Positions 17,227-24,203 of a stretch of DNA of 58,068 nt are shown piece by piece. The stretch's first letter is position 1. Each line of letters starts with the position of its first letter. The notes beneath the pieces are model-generated. The model worked only from the letters and a program-made list of their open reading frames with translations, did no database searches and was not told the DNA's origin. The position numbers were made by a program, and so were the translations under genes. Source of the stretch: Myxococcota bacterium (GTDB taxonomy: Bacteria; Myxococcota_A; UBA9160; SMWR01); contig JAKVBI010000008.1 of the NCBI GenBank assembly GCA_022447545.1, positions 33,806 through 91,873 of the forward strand, written 5' to 3'.

Positions 17227-17943
17227 TCAGTCGCGCAGGGCGCGGGTAAAGAGCGCCATGAGTTTGTTCCAGGAGTCCACCGCCGCAGCCTCCTGATAGG
17301 ACTCGCGCTCGTCACAGAAGAAGCCGTGGTCGGCATCGGTATAGCAATCGAGTTCGAAATCGGTACCGAGTTCGCGCAGCTTCGCCCCGACCTCCTCGAC
17401 CTGCTCCATGGGAATGAAGGCATCCTTCTCGCCAAAGAACAGGTGCACGGGACAGCGAATGTTGCCCGCCTGGGGCAGGTGGCCGGTGATGCCCCCCCCG
17501 TAGAACGGAGCCGCACACGCAACCCGCCCGGCCAACTCGCAGGCGCTCAGGAAAGACAAACGCCCTCCCATGCAAAACCCGGTGACTCCCAGTTTCCCGG
17601 TGGTGTCCGGCCGTGCCTCCAGGGTGTCCATGACGGCCCCCATGTCGGCGAGGAAGTCCGCATCATCGAGCTTCTGCATGCAGGCGATGGCGCCATCCAG
17701 GCTGTCGTAGCCGAATTGGTTGTCGGGGCCCTCGCGGAAATAGAAATCGGGTGCCGCCACCACATAGCCCTCGGCAGCGATCCGCTCGCTGATGCGCTCG
17801 ATGTTGGGCAACAACCCGAAGGCCTCCATGATCACCACCACGCTCGGATGGGGCCCCGCCCCGGCGGGTCGCGCCAGAAACGTGGGCATGGATCCGCCCG
17901 GAGTTGCCACTTGAATCCTCTCGCTCTCGACGGCCATCGCCAC
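17227..17943 (-). CDS. Dienelactone hydrolase family protein
   Basis: 238 aa alpha/beta hydrolase of the dienelactone hydrolase group. The nucleophile elbow is GFCMGG with Cys124, the Asp is probably in FGEKDAFIP, and the His is in DADHGFF near the C-terminus, giving the Cys-Asp-His triad of this family. Glu40 in VVIMEAFGL matches the conserved Glu that positions the Cys. Start is ATG 17943 after AGGAGG. First gene of a two-gene unit with the downstream SDR. It hydrolyses a lactone or ester; the particular substrate is unknown. Confidence 0.92.
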   Translation of the reverse strand: MAMAVESERIQVATPGGSMPTFLARPAGAGPHPSVVVIMEAFGLLPNIERISERIAAEGYVVAAPDFYFREGPDNQFGYDSLDGAIACMQKLDDADFLADMGAVMDTLEARPDTTGKLGVTGFCMGGRLSFLSACELAGRVACAAPFYGGGITGHLPQAGNIRCPVHLFFGEKDAFIPMEQVEEVGAKLRELGTDFELDCYTDADHGFFCDERESYQEAAAVDSWNKLMALFTRALRD

Positions 17944-18142
17944 CTCCTGATCTCGAAGTCATCGTGTTGGGTGCGAACCCACTTCACGCCCCCCCATGGG
18001 ACCGGGATCCCGCGAGGCTCTCAAGACCCGCCTCCCGTGTCAACGCATTCCAGACCGGGATTGACGGCGACCGTCCCAGTCGTGCAATGCTGTCCCCCTC
18101 CTCGGGCCTTTGGAGTCCGGGGCATCCAACGGGAGTCACCCC

Positions 18143-19243
18143 ATGCAGGCAGCCGTCCTTCGCGAATTTCATCAGCCCCTGGAAGTCGAAGAGGTCCAGA
18201 TCGAGGCGCCTCAGCGGGGTGAAATCGTCGTGCGTATCGCTGCCTCCGGGGTATGTCGCTCAGACCTCCACGTCCAGGAGGAGCGCAGTCCGGTCGCGCG
18301 ACTGCCCATGGTGCTCGGCCACGAGGGTGCCGGTGTGGTGGAGGAGCTGGGAGCGGGTGTCGAGAGCCTCGCCGTGGGAGACCACGTGGTGGTGGCCCTA
18401 TTCGGCCCCTGTGGCACCTGCGGCGACTGCCGCGCGGGCGACATTGTCAGCTGCATGAGCGAAACCCGCCAGAACAACATGTTCGGCCTGATGCCCGACG
18501 GCACCACGCGCCTGCGACTCGACGGAGCGCCCGTCCATCCCATGGTTGGCTCGGGTTCCCTGGCCGAGCTGGCGGTGGTGCGAGAAGCCCAGGCCGTGAA
18601 GATCGATCCAGAGATCCCCCTCGATCAGGCGTGCCTGGCCGGTTGCGGAGTCACGACGGGTGTGGGAGCGGCACTGAATGCCGCGCAAGTGACCCCGGGA
18701 TCGAGCGTCGCCGTGGTGGGCTGCGGGGGGGTGGGGCTGAACGTCGTCCAGGGCGCGCGCATCGCCGGTGCCGCGCGGATCCTGGCCGTCGACACCCAAG
18801 CGACAAAGCTTGACCTCGCATCGGATCTCGGGGCGACCGACCCGGTCCACCTCGCCCAGGGTCAATCGGTCACTGACGCGATCCAGGCTGTCGTTCCAGG
18901 CGGCGTCGACTTCGCGTTCGAGGTCATTGGGAAGCCCGAGATCGTGGCCCAGGCCTTCGCCGCAACCCGCTCCGGAGGCACCACCGTGATGGTCGGCTCT
19001 CCTCCCTCCGGCGCCGACATCGCCGTGGACGGCCGCCTGCTGTTTTCCGACCGGAAGCTGGTGGGGACCCTGGGCGGCGGCAACGTTCCCCAGCGCGACA
19101 TTCCTCGCCTGATGGAGTTCTACCGCCAGGGCAGCCTGAAGTTGGAGCCCCTGATTTCACAGCGCCTGCCCCTGACCCAGGTCAACGAGGCCTTCGAAGC
19201 GCTGGTCACGGGTGAATTGGCACGATCGGTGATCGTTTTCTGA
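18143..19243 (+). CDS. Zn-dependent alcohol dehydrogenase (MDR superfamily)
   Basis: 366 aa NAD(P)-dependent medium-chain dehydrogenase. Catalytic zinc ligands appear as GVCRSDLH (Cys38), GHEGAG (His60, Glu61) and a later Cys; structural zinc ligands are Cys90, 93, 96 and 104 in GPCGTCGDCRAGDIVSC. The Rossmann motif VVGCGGVGLNVVQGA follows in the middle. ATG 18143 is chosen over an upstream in-frame codon because MQAAVLREF is the family N-terminus and GGGAG precedes it. It resembles the alcohol/aldehyde dehydrogenases of the actinobacterial and steroid-degrader type. It is divergent from the hydrolase-SDR pair, 199 nt apart. Confidence 0.92.
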   Translation: MQAAVLREFHQPLEVEEVQIEAPQRGEIVVRIAASGVCRSDLHVQEERSPVARLPMVLGHEGAGVVEELGAGVESLAVGDHVVVALFGPCGTCGDCRAGDIVSCMSETRQNNMFGLMPDGTTRLRLDGAPVHPMVGSGSLAELAVVREAQAVKIDPEIPLDQACLAGCGVTTGVGAALNAAQVTPGSSVAVVGCGGVGLNVVQGARIAGAARILAVDTQATKLDLASDLGATDPVHLAQGQSVTDAIQAVVPGGVDFAFEVIGKPEIVAQAFAATRSGGTTVMVGSPPSGADIAVDGRLLFSDRKLVGTLGGGNVPQRDIPRLMEFYRQGSLKLEPLISQRLPLTQVNEAFEALVTGELARSVIVF

Positions 19244-19529
19244 GCCGCCTCGGAGACTCTCCCTTCCCGGAACCAACCTCCCCATCTTCGACGGGTCGAA
19301 CCCCCCCTTGGGACAGTGGGGAAACCGCGACAGCGAAAGGATGACTCCTGGTCGATCCGCCTGAGGGGGGGGCTGCGCAGCGAACCCCGCTCCCGTTCGT
19401 GCTTCCCTGCACAGTCATCTCAGTCGTGACCGGATTGGGGGCGGATTCGAGGGCAGACTGTGAGATAATCCCGGCGCATTTCGAAGCCCCGATGGCGGAT
19501 GGATTCGCTGAGAATCGGAGGATCTCCCG

Positions 19530-20135
19530 ATGCTGAGACGACGGCTCGCTCTGGTGGCTGCCGTGGCTTTGCTGCCCAGCACAGCGATGAGAGCTGAGGA
19601 TCCCGCTCCCATTGCGGGACAGGCGTTCTTTGCCGCTGTCTCGACCTTGGCCTGCGCGCTGTTCGTGGTGGGCGACGCCAACCCCGACGACGAAACCGGC
19701 CCCGAGCGGCGCGGCTTCTACGGCGCTTCCCACTTCCTGATGCAGGGGGGTGGCGACGGGCTGGGATTCAACGTGGCGGCCGGCTACCGATGTCATCCGA
19801 ATTTCGCCTACGAGTTCGAATACACCCGGATCGGCGATGCCGGATCGGGCCTCAATGAGGCGGACTATTGGACCGTCACCAACAACATCAAAGGCTACCT
19901 GTCGAGAACTCGGATTCAGCCCTTTGTGAGCCTGGGTCTCGGGGTCATCCGCGCCGTGCGCGACGTCGACGCATCGGTGAACCTCGACCACACTGTCAAG
20001 CTCGGAGGGGGGATCGACTACTACGTGTCCGACCACATCGCCGTCAGCTTGAATGGGCACTACCTCGTCCCCACCGGAGGCGCCAGCGATCTCCACGACG
20101 GCTTCGCCGGCCTGGGCCTGCTATACCGACACTGA
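19530..20135 (+). CDS. Small outer-membrane beta-barrel protein
   Basis: 201 aa. A signal peptide (MLRRRLALVAAVALLP, cut likely after MRAE or nearby) is followed by alternating hydrophobic strands typical of eight-stranded barrels: FNVAAGYRCHPNFAYEFEYTR, RIQPFVSLGLGVIRAV, HTVKLGGGIDYYVSDHIAVS, and a C-terminal strand ending GLGLLYRH. This matches OmpW/OmpA-transmembrane-like 'outer membrane beta-barrel' families. The start ATG follows CGGAGGAT. The 286 nt before it hold no gene; GATAAT about 60 nt upstream might be a -10. Function unknown; no catalytic residues are visible. Confidence 0.78.
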   Translation: MLRRRLALVAAVALLPSTAMRAEDPAPIAGQAFFAAVSTLACALFVVGDANPDDETGPERRGFYGASHFLMQGGGDGLGFNVAAGYRCHPNFAYEFEYTRIGDAGSGLNEADYWTVTNNIKGYLSRTRIQPFVSLGLGVIRAVRDVDASVNLDHTVKLGGGIDYYVSDHIAVSLNGHYLVPTGGASDLHDGFAGLGLLYRH

Positions 20136-20196
20136 CTTGAATCGAATGTGACCCACCCCTCCCCGACCGTGGAGGGAACACCCGGAGGCCTGCCCC

Positions 20197-20553
20197 ATGG
20201 AGCGATTGACCTTCTACCACAACCCTGGCTGAGGCCAGTCGCGCGGCGTGCTGGAAATCCTGCGCGAGCGCGGCGTCGAGTTCGACGTCATCGAATACCT
20301 CGATCATCCCCTGTCACGAGCCGACTTCGAGCGGTTTCTCGAGCTGCTCCCCGATCCGGCCGCAGATCTCGTCCGTAAGGACAAGAACTTCAAGGCCCTG
20401 GGCCTCAACGAGGACGACTACCAGACCCCGGAAGCCGTGGTGGAGGTCCTCCTCGAACATCCGAAGTTGATGCAACGGCCCATCATCATCCGCGGAGAGC
20501 GGGCGGTATTGGCGCGGCCTTCAGACAAGGTCCTTGCTCTGCTGGACGATTGA
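20197..20553 (+). CDS. ArsC-family selenoprotein (in-frame UGA = Sec12)
   Basis: From ATG 20197 (GGAGG 8 nt upstream) the frame reads MERLTFYHNPG, TGA at 20230-20232, then GQSRGVLEILRERG and on to TGA at 20553: 118 aa, the normal ArsC length. The UGA falls at residue 12, exactly where glutaredoxin-type arsenate reductases have their catalytic Cys in NPxCxxSR. The two anion-binding Arg of the family are present in LMQRPII and VLARPSDK, and the third in LVRKDKNFKALGL. There is no Cys in the protein, so Sec would be the only redox residue, resolved by glutathione or glutaredoxin. A hairpin follows the UGA at a suitable distance. Arsenate reduction is possible, but the family also includes uncharacterised thiol reductases. 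Confidence 0.9.
20230..20266 (+). promoter_or_regulatory. UGA Sec codon and candidate SECIS hairpin in the ArsC-like gene
   Basis: After TGA 20230-20232 the strand CGTGCTGG (20247-20254) can pair with CCTGCGCG-type bases (20259-20266): C-G, G-C, U-G, G-C, C-G, a U-U mismatch, G-C, G-C, with an AAAT loop at 20255-20258. The apical loop starts about 22 nt after the UGA. If the last G-C pair is open, G is the first loop base as the bacterial SECIS pattern asks. Confidence 0.45.
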
Positions 20554-20589
20554 ACGCTGTACGTCTTGGGGTCCCTGGGAGTGTTCCGC

Positions 20590-21690
20590 TCAAAGGGTGA
20601 ACCCAATGCCTGCCGCGAGCCGATAATCGTCTTTTTGCGGAACCACACCCGTGGACGTGGGAGTGGGGTCATCGACCCGGTCCCAGGTGAAGGAGAGGTT
20701 GATACTGAGCAGGTCCGTGATCTCGAAGGACAGCACTGCGAGACCGTGCTGGCTGTTCGTGCCATTCCCGATGGCCAGATTCGTCGAGTAGGTGAAGGTC
20801 AGGTCCGTGCTCGAGTGAGGCTCCAGCGCCAGGGTGGATCGCAGACGGACCGCCCCCCCCTTGTCCACGATGGGCTGACCCGGGGCCACCGACAGATATT
20901 CGGTTTGCAGATATTCACCGCCGACCTCCACCGTCCACTCGACCTTCTTGTGATCAACCACCTCGTAACCCATGCCGGCACCGGGTGTCAGCCGTAGCTC
21001 GATGTTTTGGAATTCATCCTGGAAGACCCCAAGAGCGGCCGGGGTCACATAGAAGCGCCGTGTCACGAAGATGTCGAAGTGGGCCTCGGCGTGATGATTG
21101 TTGGTGTTCTTCACTCCCCCGACCTCACCGTACGAACCGTTGTAGTCCACGCGCAGACGGGTGTCGGGCGTCTCTCGACGAATCGTTGCGATCGCTCCGT
21201 ACTCCACGTGGTCGGTGTTACCCCTCTGTACCGAGAGGTTCGCAGTGAGCTTGCCGCTCCAGTAGTTGATCTCCCTCGGCCGACCCGGAATGATCGAGAC
21301 CAAGTCCTTGCGCTTTCGCGTCTTGGTCCCGTCCTTCGTTGTGACGATGACTTCACCATCGCGGATGACGGCGGTCCCGATATCCAATTCCCGGTCTTCG
21401 AAGAAATACATGTTGACGTGGGGGGAGTAGAGGGCCGAGACGTCGTCCCAATCGAGCGTCAGGTCGCCGAGTTCATCGCTGTGGAAGCTGATGCTCTCGT
21501 CTCGCATGCGCTCGACGGACCCCTTCAACCATTCACCCGAAGTCATGCGAATCCACTCGTAACCCTTGGGGTCACTAGCAGGAGGGGCTTTCAGGGGAAC
21601 CACATCGGCAGCCCCGACTGCGCCGCACAGACACAGTGTGACCAACGGGCCCCACACCCACTGCAGCCCCCTCCGATCCGACACGCGCAT
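20590..21690 (-). CDS. DUF481 family outer-membrane protein
   Basis: 366 aa. A signal peptide (VWGPLVTLCLCGAVGAA) precedes a soluble N-terminal part with GEWLKGSVERMRDESISFHS, a small SH3-like repeat common before DUF481 barrels. From GRPREINYWSGKLTANLSVQRGN onward it alternates hydrophobic and polar residues through a beta-barrel that ends DYRLAAGIGFTL, with the terminal aromatic expected for Bam recognition. ATG 21690 is chosen because the signal peptide starts there and GGGTGGGGG precedes it. Convergent with the ArsC-like gene (36 nt). DUF481 proteins are salt-induced or general porin-like barrels; role unknown. Confidence 0.85.
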   Translation of the reverse strand: MRVSDRRGLQWVWGPLVTLCLCGAVGAADVVPLKAPPASDPKGYEWIRMTSGEWLKGSVERMRDESISFHSDELGDLTLDWDDVSALYSPHVNMYFFEDRELDIGTAVIRDGEVIVTTKDGTKTRKRKDLVSIIPGRPREINYWSGKLTANLSVQRGNTDHVEYGAIATIRRETPDTRLRVDYNGSYGEVGGVKNTNNHHAEAHFDIFVTRRFYVTPAALGVFQDEFQNIELRLTPGAGMGYEVVDHKKVEWTVEVGGEYLQTEYLSVAPGQPIVDKGGAVRLRSTLALEPHSSTDLTFTYSTNLAIGNGTNSQHGLAVLSFEITDLLSINLSFTWDRVDDPTPTSTGVVPQKDDYRLAAGIGFTL

Positions 21691-21858
21691 CGCCCCCACC
21701 CGCCCCCTTTTGAGTTGCCGGTTGATCGGCTCTCTCACGGCTTTCCACCGCGAAATTCCCGCCTGGCACTCGGACCGGGCCAAGACATATCGCTTGGCGG
21801 GTGTGCCAGCAAGCGGGCCCGGTGGCGAAAACGCCCGCGAGTTCCCCAGGATCGACGC

Positions 21859-21864
21859 TAGATT
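21859..21864 (+). promoter_or_regulatory. -10 box TAGATT directly before a start codon
   Basis: TAGATT ends 6 nt before ATG 21871 and no Shine-Dalgarno is visible, consistent with a leaderless transcript for the membrane-protein operon. Confidence 0.45.
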
Positions 21865-21870
21865 CCCTCC

Positions 21871-22761
21871 ATGGGGATCGTGAAGGCCCTGGCTCGTCTC
21901 GGTGAGGACGACGCCGTCGTGCGACGTTCGAAGCTCCGCGCCTTCGAGGTGATTCTCCTCCTCCACCTGTTCACCACCACGGTCTGGTGGGCGTCCGGGG
22001 GTTGGTGGGTTCCCACCGGCGACTTCTCCTGGATCGACGGTCCCATGCTCCTGACCCTGACCTGCGTGGCAGTCCTGACGGTGATGGGAATCGTCCCTCG
22101 TACTCGCACCATCGCCCTGCCGGCCCTGACGGCCCTGCAGGTGACGGTGGTCTGGAACAACTTTCCGGAAACGGCGAACCACACCTTTCTCGAATTGAGT
22201 TTTCTCATGCTCTTGACCCTGTGGCAGCCGCGCGACGAAACCGAAGAGGCCCTGCTCCTGGGATCCCTGCGCTGGATGGTCGTGGTGGTTTTCGTCTACG
22301 CCGGAATCCAGAAAGCGGTCCATGGCTACTACTCCGATGGTGTATTCCTCACCTATCAACTCCAGCATCCGGGTTTTCATTCGCTCCTTTCCTGGCTGCT
22401 CCCAGCCGACGAGGTGGTCCGGATCTCGAGCTATGCCAATGTGGCGGGCGACGGCCCCTATCGAATCACCAGCCTGCCCCTGCAAGCGCTCTCGAACCTC
22501 TCCTACGTGTGGGAGGTGGCCGCGGGTCTGCTGCTGCTGTTCCACCGCACGCGCGTCTTCGCCCTGGCGGCCACCATTGCATTCCTGGTCATCACAGAGA
22601 TCATGGCCCGCGAGTTCTTCTTCGGAGCCCTCTACCTGAACGCCCTGCTCCTGTTCACACGCTCCGATCTGAACCGAAGACTGATCTGGCTCTTTGTGGC
22701 CTTCGATGTCTGGGTCATGCTCGTCAAACTCGAACTTCTACCGGCGGTCACCACATTTTGA
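21871..22761 (+). CDS. Multi-pass membrane protein (HTTM-like)
   Basis: 296 aa integral membrane protein with about seven or eight hydrophobic segments, for example FEVILLLHLFTTTVWW, MLLTLTCVAVLTVMGIV, WMVVVVFVYAGIQKAVHGYY and VAAGLLLLF. The FVYAGIQKAVHGYYSDG segment, with a Lys-x-x-His in a helix end, recalls the HTTM/vitamin K-dependent carboxylase-like membrane fold. Its stop TGA overlaps the TTG start of the next gene (TTGA at 22758-22761), so the two are coupled. A similar larger protein occurs at 28222. The function is not known; an enzyme acting on lipids in the membrane is possible. Confidence 0.7.
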   Translation: MGIVKALARLGEDDAVVRRSKLRAFEVILLLHLFTTTVWWASGGWWVPTGDFSWIDGPMLLTLTCVAVLTVMGIVPRTRTIALPALTALQVTVVWNNFPETANHTFLELSFLMLLTLWQPRDETEEALLLGSLRWMVVVVFVYAGIQKAVHGYYSDGVFLTYQLQHPGFHSLLSWLLPADEVVRISSYANVAGDGPYRITSLPLQALSNLSYVWEVAAGLLLLFHRTRVFALAATIAFLVITEIMAREFFFGALYLNALLLFTRSDLNRRLIWLFVAFDVWVMLVKLELLPAVTTF

Positions 22762-23192
22762 TCCAGTCCAACCGGAACCACGTACTGATCGCCGGCCTCA
22801 CCGCCTTCACACTCTGGCCCCTGGTTCACATGGCCGCCGTCGCGCAATGGGACATCAATCCCTGGAAACTCGGAGGATGGGCGATGTACTCGGTGCCCGT
22901 TCCCCGGGTCGAAGTCTCGCTGCAAGCGTCGGCGGGACCCGACGAGACGTGGGGGGCGGTAGACCGCTTGCCAGGGCCAGTGGGCGAGGAACTCGAGCGC
23001 TTCTGGAGGTTGCGACGCTCTCTCGGCTCCCTCAGCCGACCCAACCGTCTGGCCGAGCGCTTCTTCGAGCACATCCCCCACGCCACACAGTTGCGCGTGA
23101 ACGTGATCACGCTGCGCATCGATCCACAGACGGCGATGATGAAAGAGGAACACATCGGGTTCACCTTCGCACGGGACCCCTCGACTCCCTGA
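22758..23192 (+). CDS. Small membrane-anchored protein coupled to the HTTM-like gene
   Basis: 144 aa from the TTG at 22758. One hydrophobic segment (VLIAGLTAFTLWPLVHMAAVAQW) is followed by a soluble domain with WKLGGWAMYSVPVPRVEVS and TQLRVNVITLRID. The start overlaps the preceding stop as TTGA, identical in form to the acyl-CoA dehydrogenase pair, which supports the unusual TTG. I do not recognise the family. The domain is probably periplasmic and works with the upstream membrane protein. Confidence 0.7.
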   Translation: MIQSNRNHVLIAGLTAFTLWPLVHMAAVAQWDINPWKLGGWAMYSVPVPRVEVSLQASAGPDETWGAVDRLPGPVGEELERFWRLRRSLGSLSRPNRLAERFFEHIPHATQLRVNVITLRIDPQTAMMKEEHIGFTFARDPSTP

Positions 23193-23225
23193 AGGCCTGA
23201 CCCTCGATCGGCCGCAAATTCCGGC

Positions 23226-23231
23226 TAGGCT
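23226..23231 (+). promoter_or_regulatory. -10 box TAGGCT directly before a start codon
   Basis: TAGGCT ends 6 nt before ATG 23238 with no Shine-Dalgarno in between, suggesting an internal leaderless promoter for the hydroxylase gene. Confidence 0.4.
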
Positions 23232-23237
23232 GTTCCC

Positions 23238-24167
23238 ATGGCCGAATCGCGCATCCGCTGGTGGTTTGCCCGCAGCATCTTCCCCCTGGTCTTCGGAGGT
23301 TCGCTGATGGGCGCCATCGCGCTCATCGACCGGGGCATGAGCCCCGTAGCCGCGGCTCCCCTCTGTCAGGCCATTGCGTTCCTGATCGTGCTCGGATGCG
23401 AACGCATCATCCCGCTCCATCGCAGCTGGCTTCACTCCAACGGCGACATGAAGACCGACTTGAGCCACGCCCTGACCGTGATCGGCACCGGCGCCATCGT
23501 GCAACCCGCCCTGGTCGCCGCTGGAATCGCAGCGTCCAGCTGGTTCACGACACGCGCCGGCTTCGACCTTTGGCCCGACCAGTGGCCCCTACTCGGCCAG
23601 ATCACTCTTGCGGTGGTGGTCGTCGAAGCCTTCCAGTACTGGGTCCATCGGCTGCAGCACACCGTCGACTGGATGTGGCGTTTTCACGCAACCCACCACA
23701 GTGCCCCCCGCCTCTACTGGCTCAACGCCAGCCGTTTCCATTTCGGCGACATTCTGATGCACAACGTCGCGGGCTTCATCCCCCTCATGGCCATGGGGGC
23801 ATCGGAGGAGATGCTGGCACTTTGGACGCTCTTTGCAGCCGTACACGGCGTCTTCCAGCACGCCAATCTGCCGCTGCGTCTGGGCCCTCTGAATTGGATC
23901 TTCAGCATGGCGGAACTCCACCGCTGGCATCACTCGCCACGCGCCGAGGAGGCGAACCACAACTACGGACAGAACATCATTCTGTTCGACATTCTGTTCG
24001 GAACGAGGTTCCTGCCCAAGGACCGCGAGCCGCCCGAACAGATCGGAATCGAGTCTCTTCCCACCTTTCCGACCACCTGGTGGGCACAGATCCTCTCGCC
24101 CCTGCGCTGGCGAAAAATAGAAGCCGCAAGCCAGCAGGCTCTGGCCCAGGAACGGGGCAACGCCTAG
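23238..24167 (+). CDS. Sterol desaturase / fatty acid hydroxylase family protein
   Basis: 309 aa membrane di-iron oxygenase. The His clusters of the superfamily appear in order: HRLQH, HATHHSA, HGVFQHAN and HRWHHSP, between hydrophobic segments near the N-terminus and the middle. These His bind two irons that activate O2 to hydroxylate or desaturate lipids, sterols or carotenoids. ATG 23238 has a -10 box 6 nt upstream rather than a Shine-Dalgarno. It follows the HTTM-like pair by 45 nt, suggesting a membrane-lipid modification cluster. Substrate unknown. Confidence 0.9.
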   Translation: MAESRIRWWFARSIFPLVFGGSLMGAIALIDRGMSPVAAAPLCQAIAFLIVLGCERIIPLHRSWLHSNGDMKTDLSHALTVIGTGAIVQPALVAAGIAASSWFTTRAGFDLWPDQWPLLGQITLAVVVVEAFQYWVHRLQHTVDWMWRFHATHHSAPRLYWLNASRFHFGDILMHNVAGFIPLMAMGASEEMLALWTLFAAVHGVFQHANLPLRLGPLNWIFSMAELHRWHHSPRAEEANHNYGQNIILFDILFGTRFLPKDREPPEQIGIESLPTFPTTWWAQILSPLRWRKIEAASQQALAQERGNA

Positions 24168-24203
24168 GCCGCGTTCGAGCTGGCCAAACCCCAGAGAATC
24201 GGG

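Noticed and set aside
20230-20232. TGA at 20230 as a pseudogene mark in arsC
   Set aside because: It falls precisely on the catalytic-Cys codon, the rest of the gene is intact, and a good Shine-Dalgarno precedes the ATG.
20235-20254. CCAG/CTGG hairpin with inner CGC/GCG as SECIS in the ArsC-like gene
   Set aside because: Its loop starts about 11 nt after the UGA, too near for SelB recognition; the stem further on has normal spacing.
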